Assembly: GCA_964481775.1 (NCBI GenBank)
Contig: CAYZUX010000031.1
Span: 1 to 36,191, forward strand
Origin: OLB16 sp964481775
GTDB lineage: Bacteria; Hinthialibacterota; Hinthialibacteria; OLB16
Length of the DNA stretch: 36,191 nt
Reading direction: 5' to 3'
Under the pieces are notes generated by a model, which saw nothing but the letters and a program-made list of their open reading frames with translations, searched no databases and was not told the origin of the DNA. The position numbers and the translations under genes were made by a program. Positions 24,362-32,659 of the stretch are shown piece by piece; position 1 is the stretch's first letter, and every line of letters starts with the position of its first letter.

Positions 24362-25366
24362 TTAGTCAATTGGTGGGTCGACTATCTCAAGAGGAATATC
24401 GCATAAATAATCTGATAATTTTGAATCCGGAACATGAAGGCTCAGATGGTTATTACAATTACAGGGTATCAGCAAGGGCTTGATTTTATCAAGAAATAAA
24501 TCGAGAAATGCCTGGTTAGACTTATCAAAGTCGCCCTTGAGTTTCCAGCGGCAATATGTATTAATTGGGACACCTAAGCGCCTCAAAACAAACTTGGCAG
24601 ATGCTGGATAGCGATTCTTGTAAAGAACCGATTCAGCTTCCAGCATGAACGCACGTAATAATTCAATATCAATGGACTGATTATTGAGTTGATCCATATA
24701 ATCATGGATTAGGCGTGGGAAAGTATTGGCGAGACAGCCCATAAAACCGGCACCATAATGTCTTCCAGATTGTAGAAACACTTTCAGGTTGGCCGGGTAC
24801 ACATGTAACTGAGTTCCGGATGCTCGCCTTGTTTTTTCAAGAAATGTCACCAAGTCTCGGCTTGTTTCTTTAAGTGCATGGAATCGGTTGGTTGATGCAA
24901 CCTCATAAACTTCATTCGAGCTTAGTATGCGATGCTCAGGAACGGGGGATTCATAAATTGCGAGCGGTATTTCGGTTCTCTCAGCAATATGCAAAATCTG
25001 ATCCAGAAGTCTTTCATGGTGGGGAAGCAGAGAAGTAGCGATGACGGTGGCGCTAACTCCGGTATCGGCTACCCTTTGCATGGTCTGAATCTGCTCATCA
25101 AGCGATTGACCGAAATTTCCTGTTGCGATGACCGGTATTTGACCTTCAGAAAATTCGACGGACTTATGAGCGAGCTCAACAATCTCCGTTGTTTCAAGGT
25201 GTAGAAACTCGCTTGATGTACATACAGCGAAAATTCCAGCGACCCCTTCCTCAATGTAGTAGTTTATGAGACTCTCGTAAGCGCTCCAGTCGATTTCCCC
25301 GGACTCTTTAAAGGGAGTCAACATCACGGGCCAGATGCCGGAAGTGATTGAACAAGAAGGACTCAT
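24362..25366 (-). CDS. DHDPS/N-acetylneuraminate lyase-family aldolase
   Basis: A 334-residue TIM-barrel class I aldolase. The Schiff-base lysine is K166 (HALKETS) and the catalytic tyrosine Y138 (LAIYESPVP). The substrate-carboxylate loop, GTTGE in DHDPS and GSTGE in sialate lyases, reads CTSSEF (50-53), so the enzyme is unlikely to be true DapA and its substrate is open. Sialic acid or a sugar-derived 2-keto acid are candidates given its neighbours. The N-terminus (GIWPVMLTPFKESGEIDW) is standard; a C-terminal extension of about 30 residues (after PLLIPC) is unusual. GGAG lies about 11 bases before the ATG. It follows the double-propeller gene by 21 bases and is followed by the mannosidase, so co-transcription is likely. 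Confidence 0.85.
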   Translation of the reverse strand: MSPSCSITSGIWPVMLTPFKESGEIDWSAYESLINYYIEEGVAGIFAVCTSSEFLHLETTEIVELAHKSVEFSEGQIPVIATGNFGQSLDEQIQTMQRVADTGVSATVIATSLLPHHERLLDQILHIAERTEIPLAIYESPVPEHRILSSNEVYEVASTNRFHALKETSRDLVTFLEKTRRASGTQLHVYPANLKVFLQSGRHYGAGFMGCLANTFPRLIHDYMDQLNNQSIDIELLRAFMLEAESVLYKNRYPASAKFVLRRLGVPINTYCRWKLKGDFDKSNQAFLDLFLDKIKPLLIPCNCNNHLSLHVPDSKLSDYLCDIPLEIVDPPID

Positions 25367-25387
25367 AAGTGTTTTCTCCAGCGTAAG

Positions 25388-28300
25388 TCAATATCCAGGA
25401 TCATATACATACAGTCGAATATCCTCTTTTGCGCGACTCACAGGGATGAACACCTTCCCATTGATCACAGTTGTCGTCGGGTATTGAAGACCAAAGTCAT
25501 TGGACTGACGTATACGGCAGGGGTCTTTATTCGAGTCAATGATTCGAGGTTTGTCAAACATGTAACCATCGGTGGATTCAGTGTAACAGAGAAACTCCCT
25601 GCCGGAACCTTGCGCCAGATTTCCCACAATAAAATATTTCCCATTGGGGAACCTGTTGGCATGTTGTTTGGAAGGCGCATCTGGACAATCTGTTTTTACT
25701 GGAATTTCAAAATTGGTTCCATCAGGATTACATCGTGCCCGATAGAGAAAATGATCAGCTGGGTCATTATCACGATAGTAAATGAGGACCTTACCATCAT
25801 CGAGCTGGTAGCCGCTGCTCTCGCTGAACCTTCGTATGTGTGGTGGAACCGGATCAAGAACAGGTTTCCAATCAAACAGGGAATTACAACCACCAATGAT
25901 CATTTCCTTAGTGACATGATCATCACGTACTCCATGAAAGATGAAATTACCATTGGAGAGGAGAGTAGGGTTTCCGTGGGCCCACCAGTAATCACGGAGC
26001 TTTCCGACATAAGAAAATTTCTGCTCCCCTGGCTGATAACGATAAAGATGAGTGCTGGCTGTCTGATCAGCAGGTTGCCCGTAGGGACCTCCTGTTCGAG
26101 CATGGATCACAAGCGCGAAAAGCTCATCACCACGCTTCCATAGACCACTGTTGGCTCGTAGTTCGGGTCCCTCTCCATCTGGGTCATCGACCAAGATCTG
26201 GAGTGGGGACCATGTTACTCCCTCATCCGTCGAAATTTTAAAGACAACTCGTGTACGAGCCTCAATTTCATCCCTCCAGCAATTGACCCATGCACAGATC
26301 AACTCATTGCCGATTTTCTGGATGCAGGGAGTATGACTATAAGCCCAGTCATTTTCACCGGATGGCTGATGGATGACACTCCTCAAATCGCATCCAGGAA
26401 GCTTTTCAAGAGATGTTGCACTCGTATATTCATCTTCTGTTTTTAACATATCGGATAGATCAGCTTTTGTGGTCATGTCTACGCTGGCCAATCGTGTTAA
26501 AGGGATGCGAAGAACCTCAATATCCTCTTTGTTGACAGAATAGAGTGTCCAAAGAGCGTCCTTTGTGACAATCGAGTCCGGATACTGGAAGCCAGGAAGC
26601 CAGCCCAATCCACCATATCGTGCATCCGGAGTATCGTGACGAATGGCCCATGCACGGTCAAATGTTTTTCCATCAATGCTTATTGCGAGGACCAGTGGAT
26701 CGCGTGGAAAATGCTCTGGCTGAAAATCGCGCTCACGAAAGGGCCAAGCTTTACGCGGATCACGGTAAGGGCGAGCATCAGGATCATCCAATTCACCTGC
26801 AATCAGATTGCCAATAAGAAATGTTTGACCATCCGGCAATTCACCAACCGCGACACCGGATGGAGAGTCCGGAATGTCAGTGGGAATCCCCAAAGACCAG
26901 GGATCGTCAGGTGATTGTCGATAAGAGACGTAAAGTCTGTGCGTGCCGTTATAATTTCTAAAGACACGCATTTCGGTTCCATCAGGACACTTGTAGACGG
27001 GATCGTGGCTGATGATGCTGTGGTCTGCCGCTTCAGGCATCTTGCCACGATAAATGTCTCTTGAACTCGCTTTTCCGAGCCAGTCGATGTCGTTAAGACG
27101 AAGCTGTCTTATAATTTCTTCTCCATCCTTGTGTAACTGCTCGCTTCCCGAATTCAAATAAGTCGGGAAAGCCTCACCGCCAATTGGAACATCCTGTGTC
27201 AGCCAGAAAAGAGGACCCATCTGATTGTTTTGGTCAATCGCTCTGGCAATAAGACCCATATCACCACTCTTACCAAGATAACCTTTACGATAACCTGCTT
27301 GTCCGACGATATATACGCGGTCTTGAACTCCAACAAAGGTTTCAATGCCGTTTGGCCAGACAGCAATCCCTGGTTTGTGTGGTTCATTGTATTCATTGGC
27401 AGGTTCACTGAGAGAGGGAATCATTACGAATGATGGGCTCCATGTATCTCCGTCTATTGAGACTGTACCACGTACTCGGGTTCCTGCAGAATCTTCATGC
27501 ATGTAGCTGTTTGACCAGGCTGCATAAAATCGCCCATTGACATAAGCAAGCTGGGGATGATGGGAAAAAGTCCAATCAGCAGGTGAGGCCCGAAAGAGGG
27601 TGATTGGTTTTATATTTTCCATGACCGGGTAACCGCCAGCAGTCTTCATCGGATTGGGTAGTGGGATATTCCACTTGACGGGTGGTTTATCTGCTAAGCT
27701 CCAACGATTTGATAAATCATCCGGTAAAGCTTCTGCCTTGAAAGATGTAATCTCGACTGCCATTCCCTGCAGTTGTATTCCGACACGCCCGCCCAGAGAT
27801 CCGGAACCTGGGATGCGCTTCCGCAAAACAAGTCCTTCCATGTTCGAGACACGGAGTGTGACCTCATCTCCACGCGAAGCAGCAATGAACTCGACCTCTT
27901 CTATGTCTTTAGCTCGACCGGCAAGCCCATCCAGGTCCAATTGGGATTGTTCCAGGGCGGATTTTACTTCCTGAACTCCAGCCAATGGCGAGATACCAGC
28001 CCAATCATTTACAGGTTTATGGTCCACTTCCCATATTGAATGACCGTTATGACGTATTTGCCAGACGACTTGACGCTCACCTGTATGAAGGTCGCGATTA
28101 CTGGTGAAACCTACGAAGATAAAATCCTTGATTTGGATGAAGCACTCAGCAGGATCACCAGTCACTGCGAGTCGACGGACCTTGGCGCGGATAAGTCGAT
28201 CGGGATTGTGAGGAGATTCTTCAGGATATCCTTGCGCTGGACGATATGTCGTTGCAGCTAACCGAAGTTTGTGTCCATCCGTCGATGTGTTCTGAAAATG

Positions 28301-28948
28301 GTTAAAATGCCATCTCTCTTCTGTGGAGTTTGCCTCCCACTTAATTGTATCTTCTGATTCTGGTAGATCGTTGAGTGGTTGCAGACTGCCTTTGAAGAGG
28401 CCCAATCGCCATCCATGGTATGCGGAAGAAAGACGAAGATTGATAATATTTTCACCGGCCCGAAGGGGGAGTTTCAGTGTGTGAGGAAGGATGCCATCCG
28501 AATCACTCCCCGATGCGTATGCAAGCTCTCCATTCACCCAACACTTAATCCATCCTTCTGCAAGAAATGTTACAGGCAGCAAACCTGCTCTTTCGCTGGT
28601 CTCTTGGCGTAGAAAGTAAACGGTACCCTGACCATCATTGGTGTGCCAGAGTTGTTGAAAATCGATTTCCTGGCCTTCAAAATTGAATGATTGAGGTTTC
28701 AACATCACTCCATCAACAAGGACTTCTTCTGGAATCCTGGCCGCCCCATCCAGATCAATCGGCTCACGGCGAGGTTCGAACCATGGTCGCCATTTACCAG
28801 GGAGCTTATTGCTGGCGACAGGTCCGAAGCATTGCCATACACCAATCCAGGGATCGACCTCAACCTCCTTGGCTGGCATTGTTATTTCTGCATGTGAGCT
28901 GGCAAGCAGCAAAAAAAACAGAAGAATCGTAAATCGCATTTGAGACAT
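25388..28948 (-). CDS. Secreted protein with two tandem sialidase-fold beta-propellers
   Basis: A 1186-residue exported protein. Residues 1-20 are a signal peptide (RFTILLFFLLLASSHA). About 30-190 looks like a galactose-binding-like domain (FLAEGWIKCWVNGELAYASGS), and about 205-410 like a jelly-roll or DUF1080-type domain. Two homologous six-bladed-propeller units follow, about 450-820 and 855-1186. Each opens with DW-x-x-SH-x-P and carries an Asp-box near its first blade (S497-W503 in the first; STDEGVTW at 906-913 in the second). Each also closes with a QYP...KEDI signature. This is the BNR/exo-alpha-sialidase superfamily. The catalytic Arg triad of true sialidases could not be verified, so it may be a lectin or another hydrolase. 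GGAGGAGG lies nine bases before the ATG. Confidence 0.78.
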   Translation of the reverse strand: MSQMRFTILLFFLLLASSHAEITMPAKEVEVDPWIGVWQCFGPVASNKLPGKWRPWFEPRREPIDLDGAARIPEEVLVDGVMLKPQSFNFEGQEIDFQQLWHTNDGQGTVYFLRQETSERAGLLPVTFLAEGWIKCWVNGELAYASGSDSDGILPHTLKLPLRAGENIINLRLSSAYHGWRLGLFKGSLQPLNDLPESEDTIKWEANSTEERWHFNHFQNTSTDGHKLRLAATTYRPAQGYPEESPHNPDRLIRAKVRRLAVTGDPAECFIQIKDFIFVGFTSNRDLHTGERQVVWQIRHNGHSIWEVDHKPVNDWAGISPLAGVQEVKSALEQSQLDLDGLAGRAKDIEEVEFIAASRGDEVTLRVSNMEGLVLRKRIPGSGSLGGRVGIQLQGMAVEITSFKAEALPDDLSNRWSLADKPPVKWNIPLPNPMKTAGGYPVMENIKPITLFRASPADWTFSHHPQLAYVNGRFYAAWSNSYMHEDSAGTRVRGTVSIDGDTWSPSFVMIPSLSEPANEYNEPHKPGIAVWPNGIETFVGVQDRVYIVGQAGYRKGYLGKSGDMGLIARAIDQNNQMGPLFWLTQDVPIGGEAFPTYLNSGSEQLHKDGEEIIRQLRLNDIDWLGKASSRDIYRGKMPEAADHSIISHDPVYKCPDGTEMRVFRNYNGTHRLYVSYRQSPDDPWSLGIPTDIPDSPSGVAVGELPDGQTFLIGNLIAGELDDPDARPYRDPRKAWPFRERDFQPEHFPRDPLVLAISIDGKTFDRAWAIRHDTPDARYGGLGWLPGFQYPDSIVTKDALWTLYSVNKEDIEVLRIPLTRLASVDMTTKADLSDMLKTEDEYTSATSLEKLPGCDLRSVIHQPSGENDWAYSHTPCIQKIGNELICAWVNCWRDEIEARTRVVFKISTDEGVTWSPLQILVDDPDGEGPELRANSGLWKRGDELFALVIHARTGGPYGQPADQTASTHLYRYQPGEQKFSYVGKLRDYWWAHGNPTLLSNGNFIFHGVRDDHVTKEMIIGGCNSLFDWKPVLDPVPPHIRRFSESSGYQLDDGKVLIYYRDNDPADHFLYRARCNPDGTNFEIPVKTDCPDAPSKQHANRFPNGKYFIVGNLAQGSGREFLCYTESTDGYMFDKPRIIDSNKDPCRIRQSNDFGLQYPTTTVINGKVFIPVSRAKEDIRLYVYDPGY

Positions 28949-29015
28949 GGATAGTTTCCTCCTCCAGTGGGCATCCCCGGGATCGTCCTGGCTCGCTGAT
29001 CTTCGGAGGGAGAGA

Positions 29016-29047
29016 GACGGGGGCCGAAAGGTTCATCGACCCCCGTC
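29016..29047. terminator. Hairpin between the repeat-protein and double-propeller genes
   Basis: GACGGGGG (29016-29023) pairs with CCCCCGTC (29040-29047) across a 16-base loop, 25 bases past the end of the repeat-protein gene. On the minus strand it is followed only by TCTCTCTCCC, so it may attenuate rather than end transcription into the next gene. Confidence 0.5.
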
Positions 29048-29072
29048 TGTAACGGTATCGCGTTAATGAATA

Positions 29073-31796
29073 TCAGTAGAGCTGCCAAGGAACAATGGAA
29101 GTCGATTGCTTGAACATTTTTACGTTGTCAATTTCGGCTACAAAGTCCACAGTCCCAATTCCAAGATATATTCCCGGGAATGTTGGCGTGGTGAATCCGG
29201 AGAAGTTTGCTTTTCCTGCTAATTCAAGGGGGGCATCATCGAGTGTGTACCAAAGAGAATAAACATCGCTTTCAATCCGGTAGATAATCAATGTGACTAC
29301 ATCTCCGGGATAATAAGTATTCAATGGGGGTCCGACATCCCCAATTTCAGTCCCACCTGACCCATAAAAGTTTCCACGCAGGATGCCATCGCTCCGGACA
29401 CAATAATAGATGCAGTTGGAACGATCCTGATCGATTCCATGGGCCTTGGTGGCCGCTGCAATTCCCACTTGAACATTGACGGTCCCGATTTCTCCTTCAA
29501 GTACCTTCAGATCCAGTTGAAAAGTCTCGCCGACTGCTATTTGAGCGTCAGGATTGCCATTCATGATGAATGTTACCTGGTATCCATCAACTGAATTGTT
29601 ATAGTCGATATTCAATACACCGCCAGTGTCAGTGAGAACAATGTCATCTCCCTTTGCACCATATTGAGGAACATTCTCTGGGTCCCAGTCGGGGCTCAGC
29701 GTTCCGTCCGTGAAATCATCCAGTGTGAAGTTGGGGGGAGGTGGTGTCGGATCAGGAGTCGGTTCAGGTGATGGTGTGGGGGTGGGTTCGACGGTAGCCA
29801 TTCCCATTTCAAAATCATCAAATGTAGCTGTAAAGTCGAGAGTTCCATTGTCGAAAAGCAAACCGGGTATTGATGGCGCAGTGGCATCGCCGGGATGTTC
29901 TGCGCTTCCTACAAAGGTGGTGGCATTACCATCCAATCCGTAGTAGAGGAAATATTGGGTATCCGAGTTTCGTATAATTTTCAGTGTTACCTCGGTTCCT
30001 CCAGAATAACCGGGAATGGCTGCAGAGGGATCTCCATATTCGCCGCCAAAATTCCCGTAAAAATGAGCACGTGCTACACCATCACCCCGTAAACCGAACA
30101 GAATTATATTGGAGCGGTCAAGATAGATCCCATCTGGAGATGTTGAAAGCGCAAGCCCCACCCTTACAGGAACACCTCCGCCCACCAGGATTGCAGTCTT
30201 TACCTGCACATATTCTCCAACATCGAGGGTCTGGTCATTACGTGCAACCTGTGAAGTCTGATCAGAGCCCTGGGCATCGTCATAGATGGCAGTCAGTTTT
30301 CCTGGATTGGTTGTTTCGTCAAAAATAATTGTATCCGTGGGATTGCCTGACTGAAAGATATTAAAGGGATTGTCATTCCATTTACTATCTGCGTTCCAAA
30401 TCCCGTCATTAAAGTCATCGAGTCCGCCTCCGGGAGTTGGAACTGTTCCGATGTTGAAGTCTTCAAAGGTGGCAGTGAAGTCCGCAAGTCCATTGTCGAA
30501 ATAGAGTCCGGGGATGGAAGGTGGGAGAGCACCACTCGGGATGGTTGCAGTTCCAACCGGAGTATCGGCGTTAGCGCCTATTCCGAAGTAAAGTTGATAT
30601 TCAGTCGATGTGGTTCTGACAATCTTCAATGTAACTTCAGTTCCTCCTGAATAGCCAGGGACTGCCAATGCCGGATCTCCATATTCGCTGCCACCATTCC
30701 CATAGAAGTGGGCTCGTGCGATCCCGTCACCTCGCAATCCGTATTGGATAGTATTTGATCGATCGCCGGATATTCCCGAGGCGGCGGTTGACAAGGCGAT
30801 GCCAGGTCGAACCAATGTTCCCGAACCGGCAAGAATCGCCACCTTAACTTGTACGAACTCACCTACATCAAGTGTCTGGTCGTTACGGGCGATTTGTGAT
30901 GTCTGATCCGATCCCTGTGTGTCATCATAAACCACGGTAAGTTTGCCTGGATTTATTGTTTCATCAAAGGTGAGTGTATCTGAGGGATTAGATGACTGAA
31001 GAATGTTGAATGGATTGTCGTTCCATTTGCCATCAGCATTCCATGTCCCATCGTTAAAGTCGTCTGTGTATCCAGTCGGAACTGGTTCAACACCTATTTC
31101 GAAGTCCTCAAAGGTCGCTGTAAAGTCAGCGAGACCATTATCAAAATAAAGTCCCGGTATTGTCGGCGGGGTGGCACCATCCGGAATCGTGGCAGTACCG
31201 ATTGCTGTATTGGCAGGCCCCCCAAGACCGAAGTAAAGAGAATATTGATTTTCTGTCTTTCTGACTATTTTTAAGGTTACCTCGGCTCCAGCAGTATATC
31301 CTGTTATCACTTCCGCGGGATCGCCGTATTCGCTGCCCCCATTTCCGTAAAAGTGTGCACGTGCCAAACCATCTCCCCGAAGTCCATATTGGATGGTATT
31401 GGAGCGATCCAGCGATATTCCTGATGCGGCGGTAGAAAGAGCAATCCCCGGACGGACCAAAACACCTCCTCCATCCAGGATGGCCACTTTAACCTGGACA
31501 TATTCGCCGACATCAAGCGACTGATCATTACGTGCCACTTGAGAAGTCTGGTCGGAACCCTGGGTGTCCACATAAACAGCAGTCAGTTTCCCCGGATTTG
31601 ACGTCTCATCGAAAGTAATGGTGTCAGAAGGGTTACCTGATTGAAACACATTGAACGGATTGTCATTCCATTTGGAGTCCGAATTCCATGTTCCATCGTT
31701 GAAGTCGTCGATGATGGCAGCTGAGCCTATTGTTGCGGTTGCCGCTATTGCGAATAGAAACAAACACCACTGTGTTCCTCGAAACCGAAGCATCAT
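29073..31796 (-). CDS. Secreted protein with four tandem jelly-roll-like repeats
   Basis: A 907-residue protein with a signal peptide (about 1-27, WCLFLFAIAATATIGSA) and no anchor. Four repeats follow, each opening with DDFNDGTWN or a variant: about 29-240, 244-455, 459-668, and a divergent fourth from about 692. Repeats 1-3 share RSNTIQYGLRGDG, ARAHFYGN and PGLYFDNGLADFTATFEDF, and the DNA period is exactly 645 bp between the first three. A Pro/Thr linker of about 22 residues separates repeats 3 and 4. The pattern (LYFGLGG, PGLYFDNG) suggests concanavalin/LamG-like sugar-binding domains, but I recognise no named family. GGAGGAGG lies six bases before the ATG pair. It lies directly downstream of the pseudopilin gene. 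Confidence 0.78.
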   Translation of the reverse strand: MMLRFRGTQWCLFLFAIAATATIGSAAIIDDFNDGTWNSDSKWNDNPFNVFQSGNPSDTITFDETSNPGKLTAVYVDTQGSDQTSQVARNDQSLDVGEYVQVKVAILDGGGVLVRPGIALSTAASGISLDRSNTIQYGLRGDGLARAHFYGNGGSEYGDPAEVITGYTAGAEVTLKIVRKTENQYSLYFGLGGPANTAIGTATIPDGATPPTIPGLYFDNGLADFTATFEDFEIGVEPVPTGYTDDFNDGTWNADGKWNDNPFNILQSSNPSDTLTFDETINPGKLTVVYDDTQGSDQTSQIARNDQTLDVGEFVQVKVAILAGSGTLVRPGIALSTAASGISGDRSNTIQYGLRGDGIARAHFYGNGGSEYGDPALAVPGYSGGTEVTLKIVRTTSTEYQLYFGIGANADTPVGTATIPSGALPPSIPGLYFDNGLADFTATFEDFNIGTVPTPGGGLDDFNDGIWNADSKWNDNPFNIFQSGNPTDTIIFDETTNPGKLTAIYDDAQGSDQTSQVARNDQTLDVGEYVQVKTAILVGGGVPVRVGLALSTSPDGIYLDRSNIILFGLRGDGVARAHFYGNFGGEYGDPSAAIPGYSGGTEVTLKIIRNSDTQYFLYYGLDGNATTFVGSAEHPGDATAPSIPGLLFDNGTLDFTATFDDFEMGMATVEPTPTPSPEPTPDPTPPPPNFTLDDFTDGTLSPDWDPENVPQYGAKGDDIVLTDTGGVLNIDYNNSVDGYQVTFIMNGNPDAQIAVGETFQLDLKVLEGEIGTVNVQVGIAAATKAHGIDQDRSNCIYYCVRSDGILRGNFYGSGGTEIGDVGPPLNTYYPGDVVTLIIYRIESDVYSLWYTLDDAPLELAGKANFSGFTTPTFPGIYLGIGTVDFVAEIDNVKMFKQSTSIVPWQLY

Positions 31797-31822
31797 TTCC
31801 AACCTCCTCCTGTCATAGGTTG

Positions 31823-31840
31823 CAGCTGTGAAAACAGCTG
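31823..31840. other. Small hairpin upstream of the repeat-protein gene
   Basis: CAGCTGTGAAAACAGCTG folds as a 7-bp stem with a GAAA loop on the plus strand (TTTC on the transcribed strand). It lies in the 64-bp gap between the pseudopilin stop and the next ribosome-binding site. It could be a processing or stability element; the function is unproven. Confidence 0.4.
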
Positions 31841-31860
31841 AATGTTATCCGGTGATAATC

Positions 31861-32526
31861 CTAGAAGTTAAAACACCCGAATATATCGCCATTGGAAACA
31901 GTTCCATTGGTCGGTGTATAAGGAGCGGGAATGAATCCAGGGGCATTCACTTGGGCATATTGCCAGGTCATTCGGGTATCCGGCCCCGCTGAGACATAAA
32001 CCGCCCAGGAGCGTCTCAGCATACCAAGGGTGACAGGATCAAAGTTTTCCCATTTTGAAACCTGAGGAGACCCCAACCACATGAAATTTTTTGGCCCAAG
32101 CGGAGCCTTGGCATTTGCTCGGACCACAATAACATAGGGGATCGTATGGTCTGGCCCTGGCCATCCATATCGTAAGCTTCCCTTGGCCACATCCGGAAAT
32201 ATGTCAACAGGTAGTCGTTTGATGAATGCAGTCGGGGTTGTCAACTTAGTTGATGAAAACCCCCACCAATCACGGTCAAAGTCGCTTGAGGTGATCACGT
32301 TGGTAGGATCGGGGGCCCGTTTGTATATATCTCGATATGCTGCAGTTGCGGTGATTAGTGAACGCATTTCTCCCTGCGCCCGGGCCACCCTCGACCGGAG
32401 CTGAGCTTCGAGGAAATTGGGCAGGGCAATTGAAATCAGGATCAGGATGATTGCAATGACGATCAGCAGCTCGATCAGTGTGAAACCATGACTGGAAAAT
32501 CTGAGAATATGCTGGTTATTTCTCAT
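31861..32526 (-). CDS. Type II secretion-style pseudopilin
   Basis: A 221-residue protein with a class III signal: short basic leader MRNNQHILRFSSHG, cleaved after G, then FTLIELLIVIAIILILISIALPNFL, the prepilin methylation/cleavage motif with conserved E5 of the mature protein. The globular part after residue about 45 (YRDIYKRAPDPTN, RRSWAVYVSAGPD) resembles the GspG-like pseudopilins frequent in Planctomycetes-type genomes. It would be processed by a prepilin peptidase and assembled or anchored in the inner membrane, but no secretion or pilus machinery is nearby. GAAGGGTGAAG lies upstream of the ATG. Its place between secreted glycan-binding proteins suggests a role in their export or display. 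Confidence 0.85.
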   Translation of the reverse strand: MRNNQHILRFSSHGFTLIELLIVIAIILILISIALPNFLEAQLRSRVARAQGEMRSLITATAAYRDIYKRAPDPTNVITSSDFDRDWWGFSSTKLTTPTAFIKRLPVDIFPDVAKGSLRYGWPGPDHTIPYVIVVRANAKAPLGPKNFMWLGSPQVSKWENFDPVTLGMLRRSWAVYVSAGPDTRMTWQYAQVNAPGFIPAPYTPTNGTVSNGDIFGCFNF

Positions 32527-32659
32527 ATTGCTTCACCCTTCAATTAACACTTTTCGAACTATTACTTAATATCGACCAACGAGACCAATGTTATTCCCGA
32601 TACTTATCGATTCCTTGTGTTGTCGAGTGATTCCAATTTTATAGCCATTTCATGTTTGA

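Noticed and set aside
29073..31796. CRISPR array or simple tandem repeat
   Set aside because: The 645-bp period keeps one reading frame and encodes protein repeats; no short direct repeats with unique spacers occur anywhere in the window.
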